Assembly: GCA_021773035.1 (NCBI GenBank)
Contig: JAJFKU010000066.1
Coordinates: 62,001-126,000, forward strand
From: Woeseiaceae bacterium
GTDB lineage: Bacteria; Pseudomonadota; Gammaproteobacteria; Steroidobacterales; Woeseiaceae
Reading direction: 5' to 3'
Length of the DNA stretch: 64,000 nucleotides
Below are positions 8,386 through 20,393 of the stretch, in pieces. A program made the translations under genes and the position numbers. The notes beneath the pieces are model-generated. The model was not told the DNA's origin and did not search any database. It saw only the letters and a program-made list of their open reading frames with translations. Position 1 is the first letter of the stretch; every line of letters starts with the position of its first letter.

Positions 8386-10509
8386 ATGTCAGCAAACGCT
8401 GAAAAACCCGCTGGCACGGCGGATTCCGGGGAGATCATCGCCATCGTGCGCGAATATCTGTCCGCGCTACCCGCGAAAACCGGACTTGATGCCGCCATCG
8501 CCGAAGGTGAGCAACTGGCCGATATCATCGTCCCCCTGGGATTACCGCCAGGGATCGTTGCAGCTGTCCATGCCTACCCGGCATTTCGGGACGGCATACT
8601 TGGGAGTAAATACTTAAAAAACAATGAACTAACAGGTATTTCTCAATTTATTATAGGTTTACAACAGCTCAATCAATTTTCCTTGCCGGACAACTGGAAA
8701 CCGGGAGAAGCGCTGGCGATGCAGCAATCCGAGGCGCTCAGAAAAATGCTGCTCGCGATCGTATCGGACGTACGCCTGGTTCTGGTCCGCATCGCGGAAC
8801 AACTATTCCGCCTGCGAGCGGCGCGGGATGCACCACGAGAGGAGCAGCGTTCACTTGCGCTGGAGACGCGTGAGATCTACGCAGCGCTCGCCAATCGACT
8901 GGGCGTTTGGCAGCTTAAGTGGGAACTTGAGGACTACGCGTTTCGCTACAACGACCCGGAGACCTACGCCAGTATCGCAAAGGCGTTAAAAGAAAAACGG
9001 GTCGAACGCGAGCGCTTTGTCGAAGCCGTCAAAGCGCAGTTACAGCAGGAGCTCGATGCGCATCGGATTAAGGCCGAGATCAGCGGCCGCGCCAAGCACA
9101 TCTACAGTATCTGGCGAAAAATGCGCCGCAAGGACCGCGGTCTGGACTCGCTGTACGACATCCGCGCCGTGCGCGTGTTGGTCGAAGACGTGAACGCCTG
9201 CTATGCAGCGCTGGGCATCGTTCACAATCTCTGGTCCTACATTCCCGGCGAATTCGATGACTACATCGCAAACCCGAAGGAAAACGATTATCGCTCGTTA
9301 CACACAGCGGTCGTCGGACCGGATGGAAAGACGGTAGAAATCCAGATTCGTTCTCACGACATGCACCATCACGCCGAACTCGGTGTAGCTGCTCACTGGC
9401 GCTACAAAGAAGGTGGCGCACCGGCAGCATTTGACCAGAAAATTCGCTTCCTGCGACAGTTGCTGGAACCGGCCGGCGACGGCGCCGATCTGCTGGAACA
9501 GATCCGCGACGATTTCTTCGAAGACCGCATATACGCGGTGAGTCCAAAGGGCGATGTTGTTGAGTTGCCGGCCAGTGCCACGCCTCTGGACTTTGCCTAT
9601 CACGTCCACACGCAGGTCGGGCACCGCTGCCGCGGCGCCAAAATAAACGGTCGCATCGTGCCGCTCACGCACCGCGTAGAAAACGGCGATCAGATTGAGA
9701 TTATTACCGGCAGTCAGCCGCAACCAAGCCGCGACTGGCTGAGTCCCAAGCTCGGTTACCTGGCAGGCGCGCGGGCGCGGGCAAAAGTCCGTAACTGGTT
9801 TCGCCAACAGGACAAAGACCAGCATCTGCGACAAGGGCGGGAAATTCTCGATCGTGAACTGGCGCGCCTGAACGAGAAAGATGTGCCAACGGACAATATT
9901 GCGATCAAGCTCAAGCAAAAAAACACGGCGGCACTGTGCATTTCGCTCGGCGCGGGCGACCTGACTTCGGCATCGATCGCAACAGCGTTGCAAAACCTTC
10001 GCAAAGCGGAGACGCCGTCAATCAAGCCTCGTCGCCAGACAAAACGGAAGAACAGGAAAAAGGACGCTATTGCCATCACCGGTGTAGGTGACCTGCTGTG
10101 CAATTTCGCACGCTGCTGCCGCCCCGTGCCGCCCGAACTCATCGTCGGCTACATCACGCAGGGCCGCGGTGTGACGATACACCGTCAGGACTGTGGCAAT
10201 TTTCTGGGATTAAACCAGCGAAATCCGGAACGTGTCCTCGAGACCAGCTGGGGAGAATCGGATTCGGCCTCTTATCCGGTGGACCTCACGCTGCACGCCT
10301 TCGATCGCGGCGGACTGATCCGGGATATCACGGCCGTCCTCGCGGATGAAGACGCCAATGTCGTCGACCTCAAAAGCCACACCGACAGGAAATCGATGCA
10401 GGTCATTATGGACTTGAGCGTGGAGATCAGAGATTTGCCTACCTTGAGTTCGGCGATGAATCGGCTGGAGCAGCTCCCCAACGTCGTGTCGGTCAGGCGC
10501 AAGGCCTGA
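8386..10509 (+). CDS. relA: (p)ppGpp synthetase RelA
   Basis: This is a long RelA/SpoT homologue of 707 residues. The synthetase domain contains the EFDD acidic motif (residues 279-282) that is typical of RelA rather than the basic motif of SpoT, followed by [23 protein letters not shown]. The N-terminal region where SpoT has a hydrolase HD motif is degenerate, with no HDxxED-type site, so it should make (p)ppGpp but not degrade it. The TGS domain is near residues 385-440, the zinc-finger region has CNFARCC near residue 573, and an ACT domain ends the protein. It diverges from yebC. An AAAGAG sequence precedes the ATG. Confidence 0.94.
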   Translation: MSANAEKPAGTADSGEIIAIVREYLSALPAKTGLDAAIAEGEQLADIIVPLGLPPGIVAAVHAYPAFRDGILGSKYLKNNELTGISQFIIGLQQLNQFSLPDNWKPGEALAMQQSEALRKMLLAIVSDVRLVLVRIAEQLFRLRAARDAPREEQRSLALETREIYAALANRLGVWQLKWELEDYAFRYNDPETYASIAKALKEKRVERERFVEAVKAQLQQELDAHRIKAEISGRAKHIYSIWRKMRRKDRGLDSLYDIRAVRVLVEDVNACYAALGIVHNLWSYIPGEFDDYIANPKENDYRSLHTAVVGPDGKTVEIQIRSHDMHHHAELGVAAHWRYKEGGAPAAFDQKIRFLRQLLEPAGDGADLLEQIRDDFFEDRIYAVSPKGDVVELPASATPLDFAYHVHTQVGHRCRGAKINGRIVPLTHRVENGDQIEIITGSQPQPSRDWLSPKLGYLAGARARAKVRNWFRQQDKDQHLRQGREILDRELARLNEKDVPTDNIAIKLKQKNTAALCISLGAGDLTSASIATALQNLRKAETPSIKPRRQTKRKNRKKDAIAITGVGDLLCNFARCCRPVPPELIVGYITQGRGVTIHRQDCGNFLGLNQRNPERVLETSWGESDSASYPVDLTLHAFDRGGLIRDITAVLADEDANVVDLKSHTDRKSMQVIMDLSVEIRDLPTLSSAMNRLEQLPNVVSVRRKA

Positions 10510-10525
10510 CCGACTGACGAGCTTT

Positions 10526-11455
10526 CTACGCGGCGGGTTTTCGTTTCGCGATATCCGTAGCCAGCGCCATCATCGACGTCAGATCCGCCAGGTTTGATGG
10601 CACTACGAAGGTGTTACCTTCCTTGGCCAGGTTGCCAAACTGGGCGATGTACTGCTCGGCGACCCGCAATTGCATGGCTTCCGGGCCACCAGGGTCGATA
10701 ACGGATTTCGCGACTCGGCGTAAGCCTTCCGAGGTTGCCGTTGCAATCGCCAGAATAGCCTCCGCCTCACCCTGCGCTTCGTTGATCTGCTGCGTCTTCA
10801 CCGCCTCGGATTCCTTGATGACGCGCTGCTTTTCGCCCTCAGCTTCGTTGATCTTGGCATCTCGTTCACCTTCCGACGTCAGAATAACGGCACGTTTTTC
10901 ACGTTCAGCACGCATCTGCTTTTCCATCGCACTGAGAACGTCCTGCGGTGGGTTAATGTTCTTGATTTCGTAGCGGAGGACTTTCACGCCCCAGGGATCG
11001 GAGGCTTTGTCCAACTCGGAAACAACGTTTTGATTGATTGTGCCACGCTCTTCGAAGGTCCGGTCGAGCTCGATCTTACCAATCTCCGAACGCAGCGTCG
11101 TTTGCGCAAGTTGCGAGATGGCGAACATGTAGTTACCAATACCGTATGAAGCTCTCGCCGGGTCAAGTACCTGCATATAGAGTACGCCATCAACACCTAC
11201 CTGCACGTTATCCCTGGTAATACAGATCTGCTCGGCAATATCGGCGGCCTGCTCCTTGAGCGTGTGTTTGTAGGCGACCCTGTCGAGAAACGGTATGAGA
11301 ATGTGAAATCCTGCATTCAGAGTCTTGCTGTACTTACCCCATCTTTGTACGACGAACGCGTTCTGCTGCGGGACGACGACCGCGATCTTTGAGATCACGA
11401 CGATGGTCAAAATGACAAGCGCCAGGACCGCAATAGTGCCTGTAGTGAATTCCAT
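10526..11455 (-). CDS. SPFH/band-7 membrane protein (paraslipin, QmcA-like)
   Basis: The 309-residue protein has one N-terminal membrane helix (about residues 6-28), followed by the SPFH domain (VPQQNAFVVQRWGKYSKTL onward) and a long Glu/Ala-rich helix (EGERDAKINEAEGEKQRVIK) that drives oligomerisation. The C-terminal part ends in NLADLTSMMALATDIAK. The family forms large cage-like assemblies at membrane microdomains. The gene follows the NfeD-like gene at 11471-11908 with a 15-bp gap, the standard slipin/NfeD pairing. It is convergent with relA. Confidence 0.92.
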   Translation of the reverse strand: MEFTTGTIAVLALVILTIVVISKIAVVVPQQNAFVVQRWGKYSKTLNAGFHILIPFLDRVAYKHTLKEQAADIAEQICITRDNVQVGVDGVLYMQVLDPARASYGIGNYMFAISQLAQTTLRSEIGKIELDRTFEERGTINQNVVSELDKASDPWGVKVLRYEIKNINPPQDVLSAMEKQMRAEREKRAVILTSEGERDAKINEAEGEKQRVIKESEAVKTQQINEAQGEAEAILAIATATSEGLRRVAKSVIDPGGPEAMQLRVAEQYIAQFGNLAKEGNTFVVPSNLADLTSMMALATDIAKRKPAA

Positions 11456-11470
11456 TCTTCTTCTCCCTTG

Positions 11471-11908
11471 CTAGAGCTGGTCCGATTCTATGTGAAGCGT
11501 AAGACCGTCAACTTTGACGACCTTCGCACGTGACCCGCCGCCGATAGCCGACTCGCCAGTGTTTCGTGCTGTCCATTTCGTGCCGCGGTAGTCGAGTCGT
11601 GTTTCGGCACCCGGCGCCAAATCGACCGCGACGTTTATCGTTTCGCCGGCCAGCGTCTCGCGAAATCCTTCGACACCGCTCTGCATGATTCGATAAATGT
11701 GCTTTCGAATCGTGACCATCAGTACTAGCGACAAGATGCAGAATACAGACCACTGCAGCCACACAGCCATATCTATGCCAAGCAGGCCGGCAAGCCCGAC
11801 CAGTGCCGCAGAGACTCCCAGAAACACAAGATAAAACTGGGTGTCGATCGCGAACATTTCCAAAGCGAGCAACGCCGCACCGCCGATCATCCATTGCCAC
11901 CAAAGCAT
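11471..11908 (-). CDS. NfeD-family membrane protein
   Basis: This 145-residue protein is a short NfeD homologue (YbbK type, without the serine-protease domain). Two or three hydrophobic helices occupy residues 6-75, and a C-terminal OB-like beta domain follows (LDYRGTKWTARNTG ... GSRAKVVKVDGLTLHIES). It is the upstream partner of the SPFH protein at 10526-11455 and is expected to act with it at the inner membrane. Confidence 0.9.
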   Translation of the reverse strand: MLWWQWMIGGAALLALEMFAIDTQFYLVFLGVSAALVGLAGLLGIDMAVWLQWSVFCILSLVLMVTIRKHIYRIMQSGVEGFRETLAGETINVAVDLAPGAETRLDYRGTKWTARNTGESAIGGGSRAKVVKVDGLTLHIESDQL

Positions 11909-12048
11909 CGCTCACCTCCCGAGCTATCGAATTCCGGCTACTATATCGCGAATCCGTCTTGCGCGGCAGCTTGAAAGCGCGTCGCGTCGCCCCAAGATGG
12001 GGTAATATCGCCAGCGCCACTAACAAAAAGTAATAAGAGGGGTTCGGC

Positions 12049-13521
12049 ATGCAGGACATCGTCTCGACGATCAACGGCTATATCTGGAGCGACGCGCTTA
12101 TCTACCTGTGCCTCGGCGCCGGTCTGTTTTTCTCGGTTTTGACACGCTTCGTCCAGGTCCGGATGTTCAGGGAGATGATCCACCTGATTTTCTCCGGCAA
12201 GGAATCCGATCGAGGCATCTCCTCATTCCAGGCTCTCGCGGTTTCGCTCTCCGGGCGGGTCGGTACCGGCAACATCGCCGGTGTCGCCGCGGCGATCGGG
12301 TTTGGTGGCCCTGGCGCGATTTTCTGGATGTGGGTTGTCGCTTTTCTCGGCGCCGCAACCGCCTATATCGAATCGGCGCTTGGACAGATTTATAAAGAAG
12401 AAGACGAAGGTCAGTTTCGCGGCGGACCAGCCTACTACATCGAGAAGGCGATGGGCCAAAAGTGGTACGCATGGATATTCGCCATAGCCACAATTATTGC
12501 CGTCGGTATCCTTCTCCCCGGCGTGCAGTCGAACAGTATCGGCAATGCTGCGGAACTAGCGTTCGGCGGTGAAACGACGGTGAATTTTCTCGGTGACCAG
12601 ATTTCGGCAACAAAACTGTCAGCTGCCGTCATCGTCGTTGCAATTCTCGGCTTTATTATCTTCGGCGGTGTAAAACGAATTGCGCACTTCACTCAGATTG
12701 TAGTGCCATTTATGGCGCTGGGTTACATACTGCTGGCGCTGGGCATCATTGTCATGCACATCGGTGAGCTGCCCGCCATCCTCTCTATGATCTTTTCCGA
12801 TGCGTTTACGCCGATGGCAGGCCTGGGTGCTGCAATCGGATGGGGGGTTAAACGCGGTGTCTATTCCAACGAAGCGGGACAAGGTACCGGTCCTCACGCC
12901 GCGGCGGCAGCAGAGGTCGACCATCCCGCGCAGCAGGGACTCGTGCAGGCCTTCTCTGTCTACATCGACACACTGTTTGTCTGTTCCGCGACGGCGTTCA
13001 TGATTCTGATTACAAATCAGTACTACGTAGACGGCATCGGAAACGCAGTCAGCGGCGGGATGCTGACCACCGGCGTCACCATCAATAGTCCGGCGTTTAC
13101 GCAACTGGCGCTGCAGAGTGTCATGGGTGGTTTCGGCAAGACTTTCGTCGCGGTTGCACTATTCTTCTTCGCTTTTACAACCCTGCTCGCTTACTACTAC
13201 ATCGCTGAGACCAACGTCGCCTACATCCGACGTACGTTTCGCATTCCGTATGAACTGACAATCCTCAAAATCGTTCTCATGGCAGCAGTTTTCTACGGGA
13301 CGGTACGTTCGGCCGATCTCGCCTGGGCGATGGGCGATATCGGTGTCGGCCTGATGGCCTGGCTCAATATCGTCGGCATATTGATTCTGTTCTTTATGGG
13401 TAGTCCCGCCATCAAAGCGCTGCGGGACTACGAGAAACAGAAGAAGGCCGGCGTTGAAAAATACAGCTTCGACCCCGACGCCCTCGGCATCAAAAACGCT
13501 GATTTCTGGAGTAAGAAGTAG
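12049..13521 (+). CDS. Sodium:alanine symporter (AGCS family)
   Basis: This is a polytopic inner-membrane transporter of 490 residues with roughly ten to eleven hydrophobic helices. The AGCS signature is present in SFQALAVSLSGRVGTGNIAGVA (residues about 60-81), followed by GGPGAIFWMW. Family members import alanine or glycine with Na+. The segment GWGVKRGVYSNEAGQGTGPHA in the middle is also typical. A GAGGGG sequence lies nine bases before the ATG. The gene stands alone, diverging from the nfeD-like gene, with lpd facing it tail to tail. Confidence 0.93.
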   Translation: MQDIVSTINGYIWSDALIYLCLGAGLFFSVLTRFVQVRMFREMIHLIFSGKESDRGISSFQALAVSLSGRVGTGNIAGVAAAIGFGGPGAIFWMWVVAFLGAATAYIESALGQIYKEEDEGQFRGGPAYYIEKAMGQKWYAWIFAIATIIAVGILLPGVQSNSIGNAAELAFGGETTVNFLGDQISATKLSAAVIVVAILGFIIFGGVKRIAHFTQIVVPFMALGYILLALGIIVMHIGELPAILSMIFSDAFTPMAGLGAAIGWGVKRGVYSNEAGQGTGPHAAAAAEVDHPAQQGLVQAFSVYIDTLFVCSATAFMILITNQYYVDGIGNAVSGGMLTTGVTINSPAFTQLALQSVMGGFGKTFVAVALFFFAFTTLLAYYYIAETNVAYIRRTFRIPYELTILKIVLMAAVFYGTVRSADLAWAMGDIGVGLMAWLNIVGILILFFMGSPAIKALRDYEKQKKAGVEKYSFDPDALGIKNADFWSKK

Positions 13522-13546
13522 CGAAAGGCTCTGACCCCTTTTTGTC

Positions 13547-14977
<1,431 letters not shown>

Positions 14978-15004
14978 CTATGTAAATCCTATGCTAAGAA
15001 CCGA

Positions 15005-16219
15005 TCAGACCTGCAGCAACAGGCGCGCCGGATCCTCAAGTTGTTCTTTAATCGAAACGAGAAACTGTACGGCTTCCTTGCCATCGATAATTCGATGGTC
15101 ATAAGTCATCGCCAGGTACATCATCGGCCGGGCAACGATTTCTCCGTCGACGACCATTGGACGTTGTTGTATTGAATGCATACCAAGAATAGCGCTCTGC
15201 GGCTGATTCAGAATCGGTGTAGACATCATAGAGCCGAAAATACCGCCATTCGTAATGGTGAATGTGCCACCCGTCAGGTCATCCATACCGATGCTTCCTG
15301 CCTGCGCTTTCGCCGCCATTTCATTAAGCGCGAGTTCAAAGTCGGCAAAACTCATCTGGTCCACATCGCGAATCACGGGCACCATCAAACCACGATCGCT
15401 GGACACCGCGATGCCGATATCGAAGTAATTGTGATAAATGATCTCCTGACCTTCAACGGAGGCGTTGACAACCGGAAACCGCTTTAAGGCTTCCATCGAG
15501 GCCTTAGCAAAAAACGACATGAAACCCAGGCGCACATTGTGTTTTTTCTCGAATGACTCCCGGTAACGTTTACGTAGCGCCATAACTTCAGTCAGATCGA
15601 CTTCGTTAAAAGTCGTCAGCATTGCGGCGGTCTGTTGCGCGTCGACAAGACGTTCAGCGATACGTGCCCGCAACCTGGTCATCGGTACACGCTGTTCCGT
15701 GCGCTCAAGGCCTGTAGCGACACTGTCCTCAACGACCGGTGCCGGATCGCCCGGCGTGACGCTGCTGCTGTCATCTGACTTCAGAAAAGCCATGACGTCG
15801 CCCTTCGTTATGCGTCCCTCTTTGCCCGTGCCGAGAACCATCGTTGCATCGAGATCATGCTCGTCGAGCAAACGTCGAACGGCCGGACTGGTCTTCACCG
15901 GAGCAGCAGACTTCTTTGCAACTGCCGGCGTCTTTTTTTCTGCCGGCGTTTCTTTCAACTCAACCGCAGCGACTGCAGCTTCGCCTTCTTCCAGTATCGC
16001 CAGCACATCGCCAGCCTCCACCGTTGCGCCGTTTTCGACAACGATTTTCGTAATCGTGCCGTTTGCCGGTGCAGGCACCTCAAGCACGACCTTGTCTGTC
16101 TCCAGGTCGACGAGGTTTTCGTCACGCGCCACCGCCTCGCCCGCATTTTTGTGCCAGGCCACCAGGGTCGCGTCACTGACTGATTCCGGCAGAGGCGGAA
16201 CTTTGATCTCTATGCTCAT
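15005..16219 (-). CDS. sucB: 2-oxoglutarate dehydrogenase E2, dihydrolipoyl succinyltransferase
   Basis: E2 transfers the succinyl group from E1 to CoA. The 404 residues contain one lipoyl domain with the modified Lys in [14 protein letters not shown] (Lys43) and an Ala/Lys/Pro-rich linker. A peripheral-subunit-binding domain ([15 protein letters not shown]) follows, and then a catalytic domain ending in [13 protein letters not shown], whose His and Asp are the active-site pair. The start overlaps the sucA stop by four bases. Confidence 0.96.
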   Translation of the reverse strand: MSIEIKVPPLPESVSDATLVAWHKNAGEAVARDENLVDLETDKVVLEVPAPANGTITKIVVENGATVEAGDVLAILEEGEAAVAAVELKETPAEKKTPAVAKKSAAPVKTSPAVRRLLDEHDLDATMVLGTGKEGRITKGDVMAFLKSDDSSSVTPGDPAPVVEDSVATGLERTEQRVPMTRLRARIAERLVDAQQTAAMLTTFNEVDLTEVMALRKRYRESFEKKHNVRLGFMSFFAKASMEALKRFPVVNASVEGQEIIYHNYFDIGIAVSSDRGLMVPVIRDVDQMSFADFELALNEMAAKAQAGSIGMDDLTGGTFTITNGGIFGSMMSTPILNQPQSAILGMHSIQQRPMVVDGEIVARPMMYLAMTYDHRIIDGKEAVQFLVSIKEQLEDPARLLLQV

Positions 16220-19098
16220 TTGGTTTTCCGTTTCGTTTTCTGAGGCTTGGTCACTTTACTTGCCTCAGCTTTTACGCCGAGAGCTGCTTCTACAAGTGCC
16301 TGCTGTTGTTGTACGTGGATCTTGAAAATTCCCGATGCCGGCGCGGCAGCACCGGGACGCCCTGCATAATAAATCTGTTGCGTATCCAGCAGTGGTTCCT
16401 GCAGACGATGCTTGATCTGATACCAGGCACCCTGGTTCAGTGGTTCTTCCTGACACCAGACCACCTCTTCGACATGGGCATACGGTTCCAGACAAGCTGC
16501 ATATTCGTCGATAGGGAACGGATACAATTGCTCGACACGAATCAGGGCGACATCGTCAACGTCATGGATCTCGCGCGCTTCGAGCAGGTCGAAATAGACC
16601 TTGCCGCTGCAAAAAACCAGCCGCCGAGTGTTCTTCACCGCTATGTCGCCACTCTCGGCAATAATCGGTTCGAACTGACCGTCGGAAAGATCGCTGATCG
16701 CGGAAACCGACATCTTGTGACGCAGCAAACTCTTCGGCGTCATGACGATAAGCGGTTTTCGGTACTTGCGCAGCTGCTGGCGACGAATCATGTGGAACAT
16801 CTGCGCCGGCGTCGACGGCACACAGACCTGAATGTTGTGCTCGGCGCAGAGCTGCAGAAAACGTTCGAGGCGAGCGGAGGAATGCTCCGGCCCCTGCCCT
16901 TCATAGCCGTGCGGCAGAAACATCGTCAGCCCACACAAGCGGCCCCATTTTGCCTCGCCGGAGCTGATGAACTGATCGATGACCACCTGCGCGCCGTTCG
17001 CGAAGTCACCAAACTGACCTTCCCAGATAACAAGCGTGTTCGGCTCCGTGCTTGCATAACCATACTCGAACCCCAGCACAGCTTCTTCCGATAGAAACGA
17101 GTCGATAACGCGAAACGCGTTCTCCCGATCGACGACGTGCTGCAGCGGTATGTACTCACGATTATTCAGTTGATTGTGGACTACCGCATGGCGGTGAAAA
17201 AACGTACCGCGGCCACTGTCCTGCCCGACGAGGCGAACGTCGTGACCGTCCTGCAACAGGGCGGCATAGGCCATCGTTTCCGCGAATCCCCAGTCCATCG
17301 GCACGGCGCCCGAAACCATTTTCACACGCTCGTCGACGATACGCTGAACACGGCCGTGAGGCTTCACGTCCGGAGGCAGTGTCGTTATCGACGTGCCCAG
17401 ATCTGCAACCGTCTTTGGACTCATTGACGTATCGACAGCCTCGTCCCATTCGGTTCGCAGAAACGGCGTCCAGTCAACGGTGAATTCGTTGCCGATCATA
17501 CCGAGCGAAGCCCGCTGTACAGGCTCCCCGCGATCAAGCCGGTCACGATAGGCATCCTGTAGCTTCGACACACCTGCCGCCGTTGCAACCTGCCTGGCTA
17601 TCAGGCGGTCTGCGTACAGTTGTCGCGTCGTTTTATGTCCCTTGATCTGGCCATACATGATCGGCTGTGTCGCCGCCGGTTCATCGGCTTCGTTATGACC
17701 ATGGCGGCGATAACACACCAGGTCGATAACGACATCTTTCTTGAATTTCTGTCGATACTGCAGCGCAAGGCGGGTCACAAAAATAACGGCTTCCGGATCG
17801 TCACCATTGACGTGGAAAATCGGCGCCTCGATCATTTTTGCGACGTCGCTGCAATAATCGGTTGAGCGAGCATCGGACGGACGGCTGGTTGTAAATCCAA
17901 TCTGATTATTCACGACGATATGTACCGTGCCACCGGTACGAAAACCGTTCGTTTGCGACATCTGAAAGGTCTCTGTAACAACCCCCTGACCGGCGAACGC
18001 CGCGTCACCGTGAATCAGGACCGGAAGCACCTCCTGCCGCTCGGCGTCGCCGCGTCGCTGCTGCCGCGCCCGGACGGACCCTTCGACGACAGGATCGACG
18101 ATTTCCAGATGCGACGGGTTAAACGCAAGCGCGATGTGAACGTTTCCACCGGAGGTCTTCATATCTGCCGAAAAACCCTTGTGATACTTCACATCTCCAG
18201 ACCCCTTCAGTTCCTCAGGGTCATACTTGCCTTCGAATTCTTCGAACAGTTCTTCCGGCGATTTACCGAGAATATTCACCAGCACGTTGATGCGGCCGCG
18301 GTGCGCCATGCCGATGACGATTTCCTCGATACCGGACGCACCACCCTGCTGGATGACATCGTCGAGCATCGGAATCAGGCTCTCACCGCCCTCCAGTGAA
18401 AAGCGTTTCTGGCCGACATAGCGGGTGTGCAGATAACGTTCGATACCTTCCGCGCTGGTCAGTTTATCCAGCACATACAGACGCTCGTCGTCGCTCAGCG
18501 TATCTGCCGCAGCGCCCTGTTCAAAACGCTTGCGTAGCCAGAGTCGTTCCCGCGCACGGGAAATATGGGCGAATTCCGCGCCGATCTTGCCGCAGTAGAT
18601 ACCCTTCAGCAGTTCGAGAATATCGCGCAGCTTCATGCGTTCGTTGCTGGTTCCGGCCAGGCCACCGGTGAAGAATTCCGAGTCCATATCCGACTCGGTA
18701 AGACCCAGGTAATCGAGCTTCAAAACACCCGGCGTCGGCCGCTCCATGAGACCCAGCGGGTCGATATCGGCGATCTGGTGCCCACGAAGGCTGTAGACCT
18801 GGATGAGTCGCGAAACGGCTGCCTGTTTCTCGGCAGACGCCGCCGGCTGACCGCCACTCCGCCTGACAACGCGACCGCCGGGCTTGCGGCCCTCACGCGA
18901 CTCCTGCTGCAAGCGGGCACGAATAGTGGAGTGAGCAATCTCGGTTGAGGAATCGCCCAGCGTGTCGAAATAGTCTCTCCAACCGGGCGCCACGGACTCA
19001 GGTTGCTCGAGATATTGCTCGTACAGCGATTCGACGGCACTCGCATTGGTACCGAACAGTGGCGTTGTCGCCAATTGTTCCTTGACGGAATTACTCAT
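16216..19098 (-). CDS. sucA: 2-oxoglutarate dehydrogenase E1
   Basis: E1 is the thiamine-diphosphate-dependent decarboxylase of the citric-acid-cycle complex. The 960 residues are close to the family length. Typical segments are [44 protein letters not shown] and [17 protein letters not shown] (thiamine-diphosphate site). The N-terminal E2-binding peptide ([20 protein letters not shown]) is also present. It is the first gene of the operon. Neither sucCD nor sdh genes flank it in this window, unlike E. coli. Confidence 0.96.
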   Translation of the reverse strand: MSNSVKEQLATTPLFGTNASAVESLYEQYLEQPESVAPGWRDYFDTLGDSSTEIAHSTIRARLQQESREGRKPGGRVVRRSGGQPAASAEKQAAVSRLIQVYSLRGHQIADIDPLGLMERPTPGVLKLDYLGLTESDMDSEFFTGGLAGTSNERMKLRDILELLKGIYCGKIGAEFAHISRARERLWLRKRFEQGAAADTLSDDERLYVLDKLTSAEGIERYLHTRYVGQKRFSLEGGESLIPMLDDVIQQGGASGIEEIVIGMAHRGRINVLVNILGKSPEELFEEFEGKYDPEELKGSGDVKYHKGFSADMKTSGGNVHIALAFNPSHLEIVDPVVEGSVRARQQRRGDAERQEVLPVLIHGDAAFAGQGVVTETFQMSQTNGFRTGGTVHIVVNNQIGFTTSRPSDARSTDYCSDVAKMIEAPIFHVNGDDPEAVIFVTRLALQYRQKFKKDVVIDLVCYRRHGHNEADEPAATQPIMYGQIKGHKTTRQLYADRLIARQVATAAGVSKLQDAYRDRLDRGEPVQRASLGMIGNEFTVDWTPFLRTEWDEAVDTSMSPKTVADLGTSITTLPPDVKPHGRVQRIVDERVKMVSGAVPMDWGFAETMAYAALLQDGHDVRLVGQDSGRGTFFHRHAVVHNQLNNREYIPLQHVVDRENAFRVIDSFLSEEAVLGFEYGYASTEPNTLVIWEGQFGDFANGAQVVIDQFISSGEAKWGRLCGLTMFLPHGYEGQGPEHSSARLERFLQLCAEHNIQVCVPSTPAQMFHMIRRQQLRKYRKPLIVMTPKSLLRHKMSVSAISDLSDGQFEPIIAESGDIAVKNTRRLVFCSGKVYFDLLEAREIHDVDDVALIRVEQLYPFPIDEYAACLEPYAHVEEVVWCQEEPLNQGAWYQIKHRLQEPLLDTQQIYYAGRPGAAAPASGIFKIHVQQQQALVEAALGVKAEASKVTKPQKTKRKTK

Positions 19099-19221
19099 CT
19101 TTTCAGGGACTTATGTAGCCCAACTTCTCCAGAGTCCAGAGACTCCCAAAGGGGCTCAGGAAAGGGGCGCTAGTTTATCCCAAGCACACAGCAGAAGGAA
19201 TTGCTTGTGTGCGGTTTCCGC

Positions 19222-19695
19222 TTACAGGACTTTGAAAAGACTGACCAGCTCGTAGCAGACAAGGCAGGCGTAGAAAGAGAAAAACACCGTCAGAAAAAGG
19301 CCGGTTCGAATTCGATTCAGGAACCGAGCCTTGGCGAGAAACACGAGTATCAGAATGCCGCAACCCGTCATGGCCAGCTTGGTACTGGCAAACAGCGCGG
19401 TGCCCTGGGACAACAGCGCTCGCATCACGGGATTGGTCTCCATCATCCCCCGCTCCAGCAGCTGCAAGGTCAGAAACGCGTCAGCGCAGGACAGCAGCAT
19501 CGTTCCGGTCGCCAGGAAAAACAGCCACGGATGATGCCAGTCCAGAAATATGACCTCTTCATCCACGGAACGCCGATGCACACGACGCCGTGAACGGGTG
19601 AAACCAAAGAATACGGTTCGCCAGCTGAAATTGCGGCGATCTCGCACGGCGCGGCCGACTATTGGTTTTCTCGAAACTGTCCCGCTTACATCCAT
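19222..19695 (-). CDS. Small membrane protein, DUF5658-like
   Basis: The 157-residue protein has a basic N-terminal tail of about 50 residues, then three predicted membrane helices (around WLFFLATGTMLLSCADAFLTL, ALFASTKLAMTGCGILILVFL and GLFLTVFFSFYACLVCYEL). The motif ADAFLTLQLLERGMMETNPVM resembles the DUF5658 family, whose function is unknown. I chose the ATG at 19695, which has GGAAG ten bases upstream, over a start at 19728. It follows the cytochrome c gene by 33 bp and may be cotranscribed with it. Confidence 0.7.
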   Translation of the reverse strand: MDVSGTVSRKPIVGRAVRDRRNFSWRTVFFGFTRSRRRVHRRSVDEEVIFLDWHHPWLFFLATGTMLLSCADAFLTLQLLERGMMETNPVMRALLSQGTALFASTKLAMTGCGILILVFLAKARFLNRIRTGLFLTVFFSFYACLVCYELVSLFKVL

Positions 19696-19728
19696 GAGGT
19701 CTTGCTTCCTTTGACTACGGTGCTGCAA

Positions 19729-20244
19729 TTATTGTGCGCTAGCTTTCTGGTCAGACGTTGCTTCCAGCAGATAGGCGATAAGGTCGTTTCGATCCTCCGC
19801 CCGCATCACCCCTGCAAACGGCATTCGGTTACCGGGCAGGAAAGGCCCCGGCCGAGCCAGCCATGCATCCAGTGCTCTCGGTGTCCAGGCAAAATCCGCT
19901 TCCTGCATTGCAGGAGAATACGCAAAACCGTCCTGCCCACCAACCCGTCGACTAAAGACGTCGAATAATGCGGGTCCGATCATATTCGGCCCGCCTTTGT
20001 CAAAGCTATGGCAAGACTTGCACATCAACACCAGACGCGCGCCGTTTTCTTTGTCGGCACCGGCGTATGGCGGTGCCGACAGATATTCCGACACCTCGAG
20101 TACGGTCTGTTCGCCAAGCGTCGTCGCCGATAGCTGCGGCGGCAGCTCATCGGATTGGCTGCCTCCCGAATCGTTTCCGCAGGCCGCCAGTAGCGTGCAA
20201 GCCGCTGCAATTGCAATTCGCCCCAACCGTTGTTTCAAAACCAA
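19729..20244 (-). CDS. Lipoprotein c-type cytochrome
   Basis: This 171-residue mono-haem cytochrome c has a lipoprotein signal (lipobox LLAAC, Cys22), so it is probably tethered to a membrane facing the periplasm. The haem site is CKSCH (Cys75, Cys78, His79), and the likely axial Met is in GNRMPFAG (Met141). The spacing and the segment GPNMIGPALFDVFSRRVG are typical of class I cytochromes of the cytochrome c550/c2 type. It diverges from the alkane-monooxygenase gene by about 150 bp; its electron partner cannot be inferred. Confidence 0.9.
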   Translation of the reverse strand: MVLKQRLGRIAIAAACTLLAACGNDSGGSQSDELPPQLSATTLGEQTVLEVSEYLSAPPYAGADKENGARLVLMCKSCHSFDKGGPNMIGPALFDVFSRRVGGQDGFAYSPAMQEADFAWTPRALDAWLARPGPFLPGNRMPFAGVMRAEDRNDLIAYLLEATSDQKASAQ

Positions 20245-20393
20245 CCCTCATAAGCAATGCCAGCATCAAATATAGAGCAATTTCCGGGCCGCCGCCTCAT
20301 CGTTTTGATTTGCTGACCGATTTCGAATTCTCTCCCTTATGCACCGGCTTGTTTTGTATAATTCACCGACACTGTGAGGATAAACCGGGCGCA

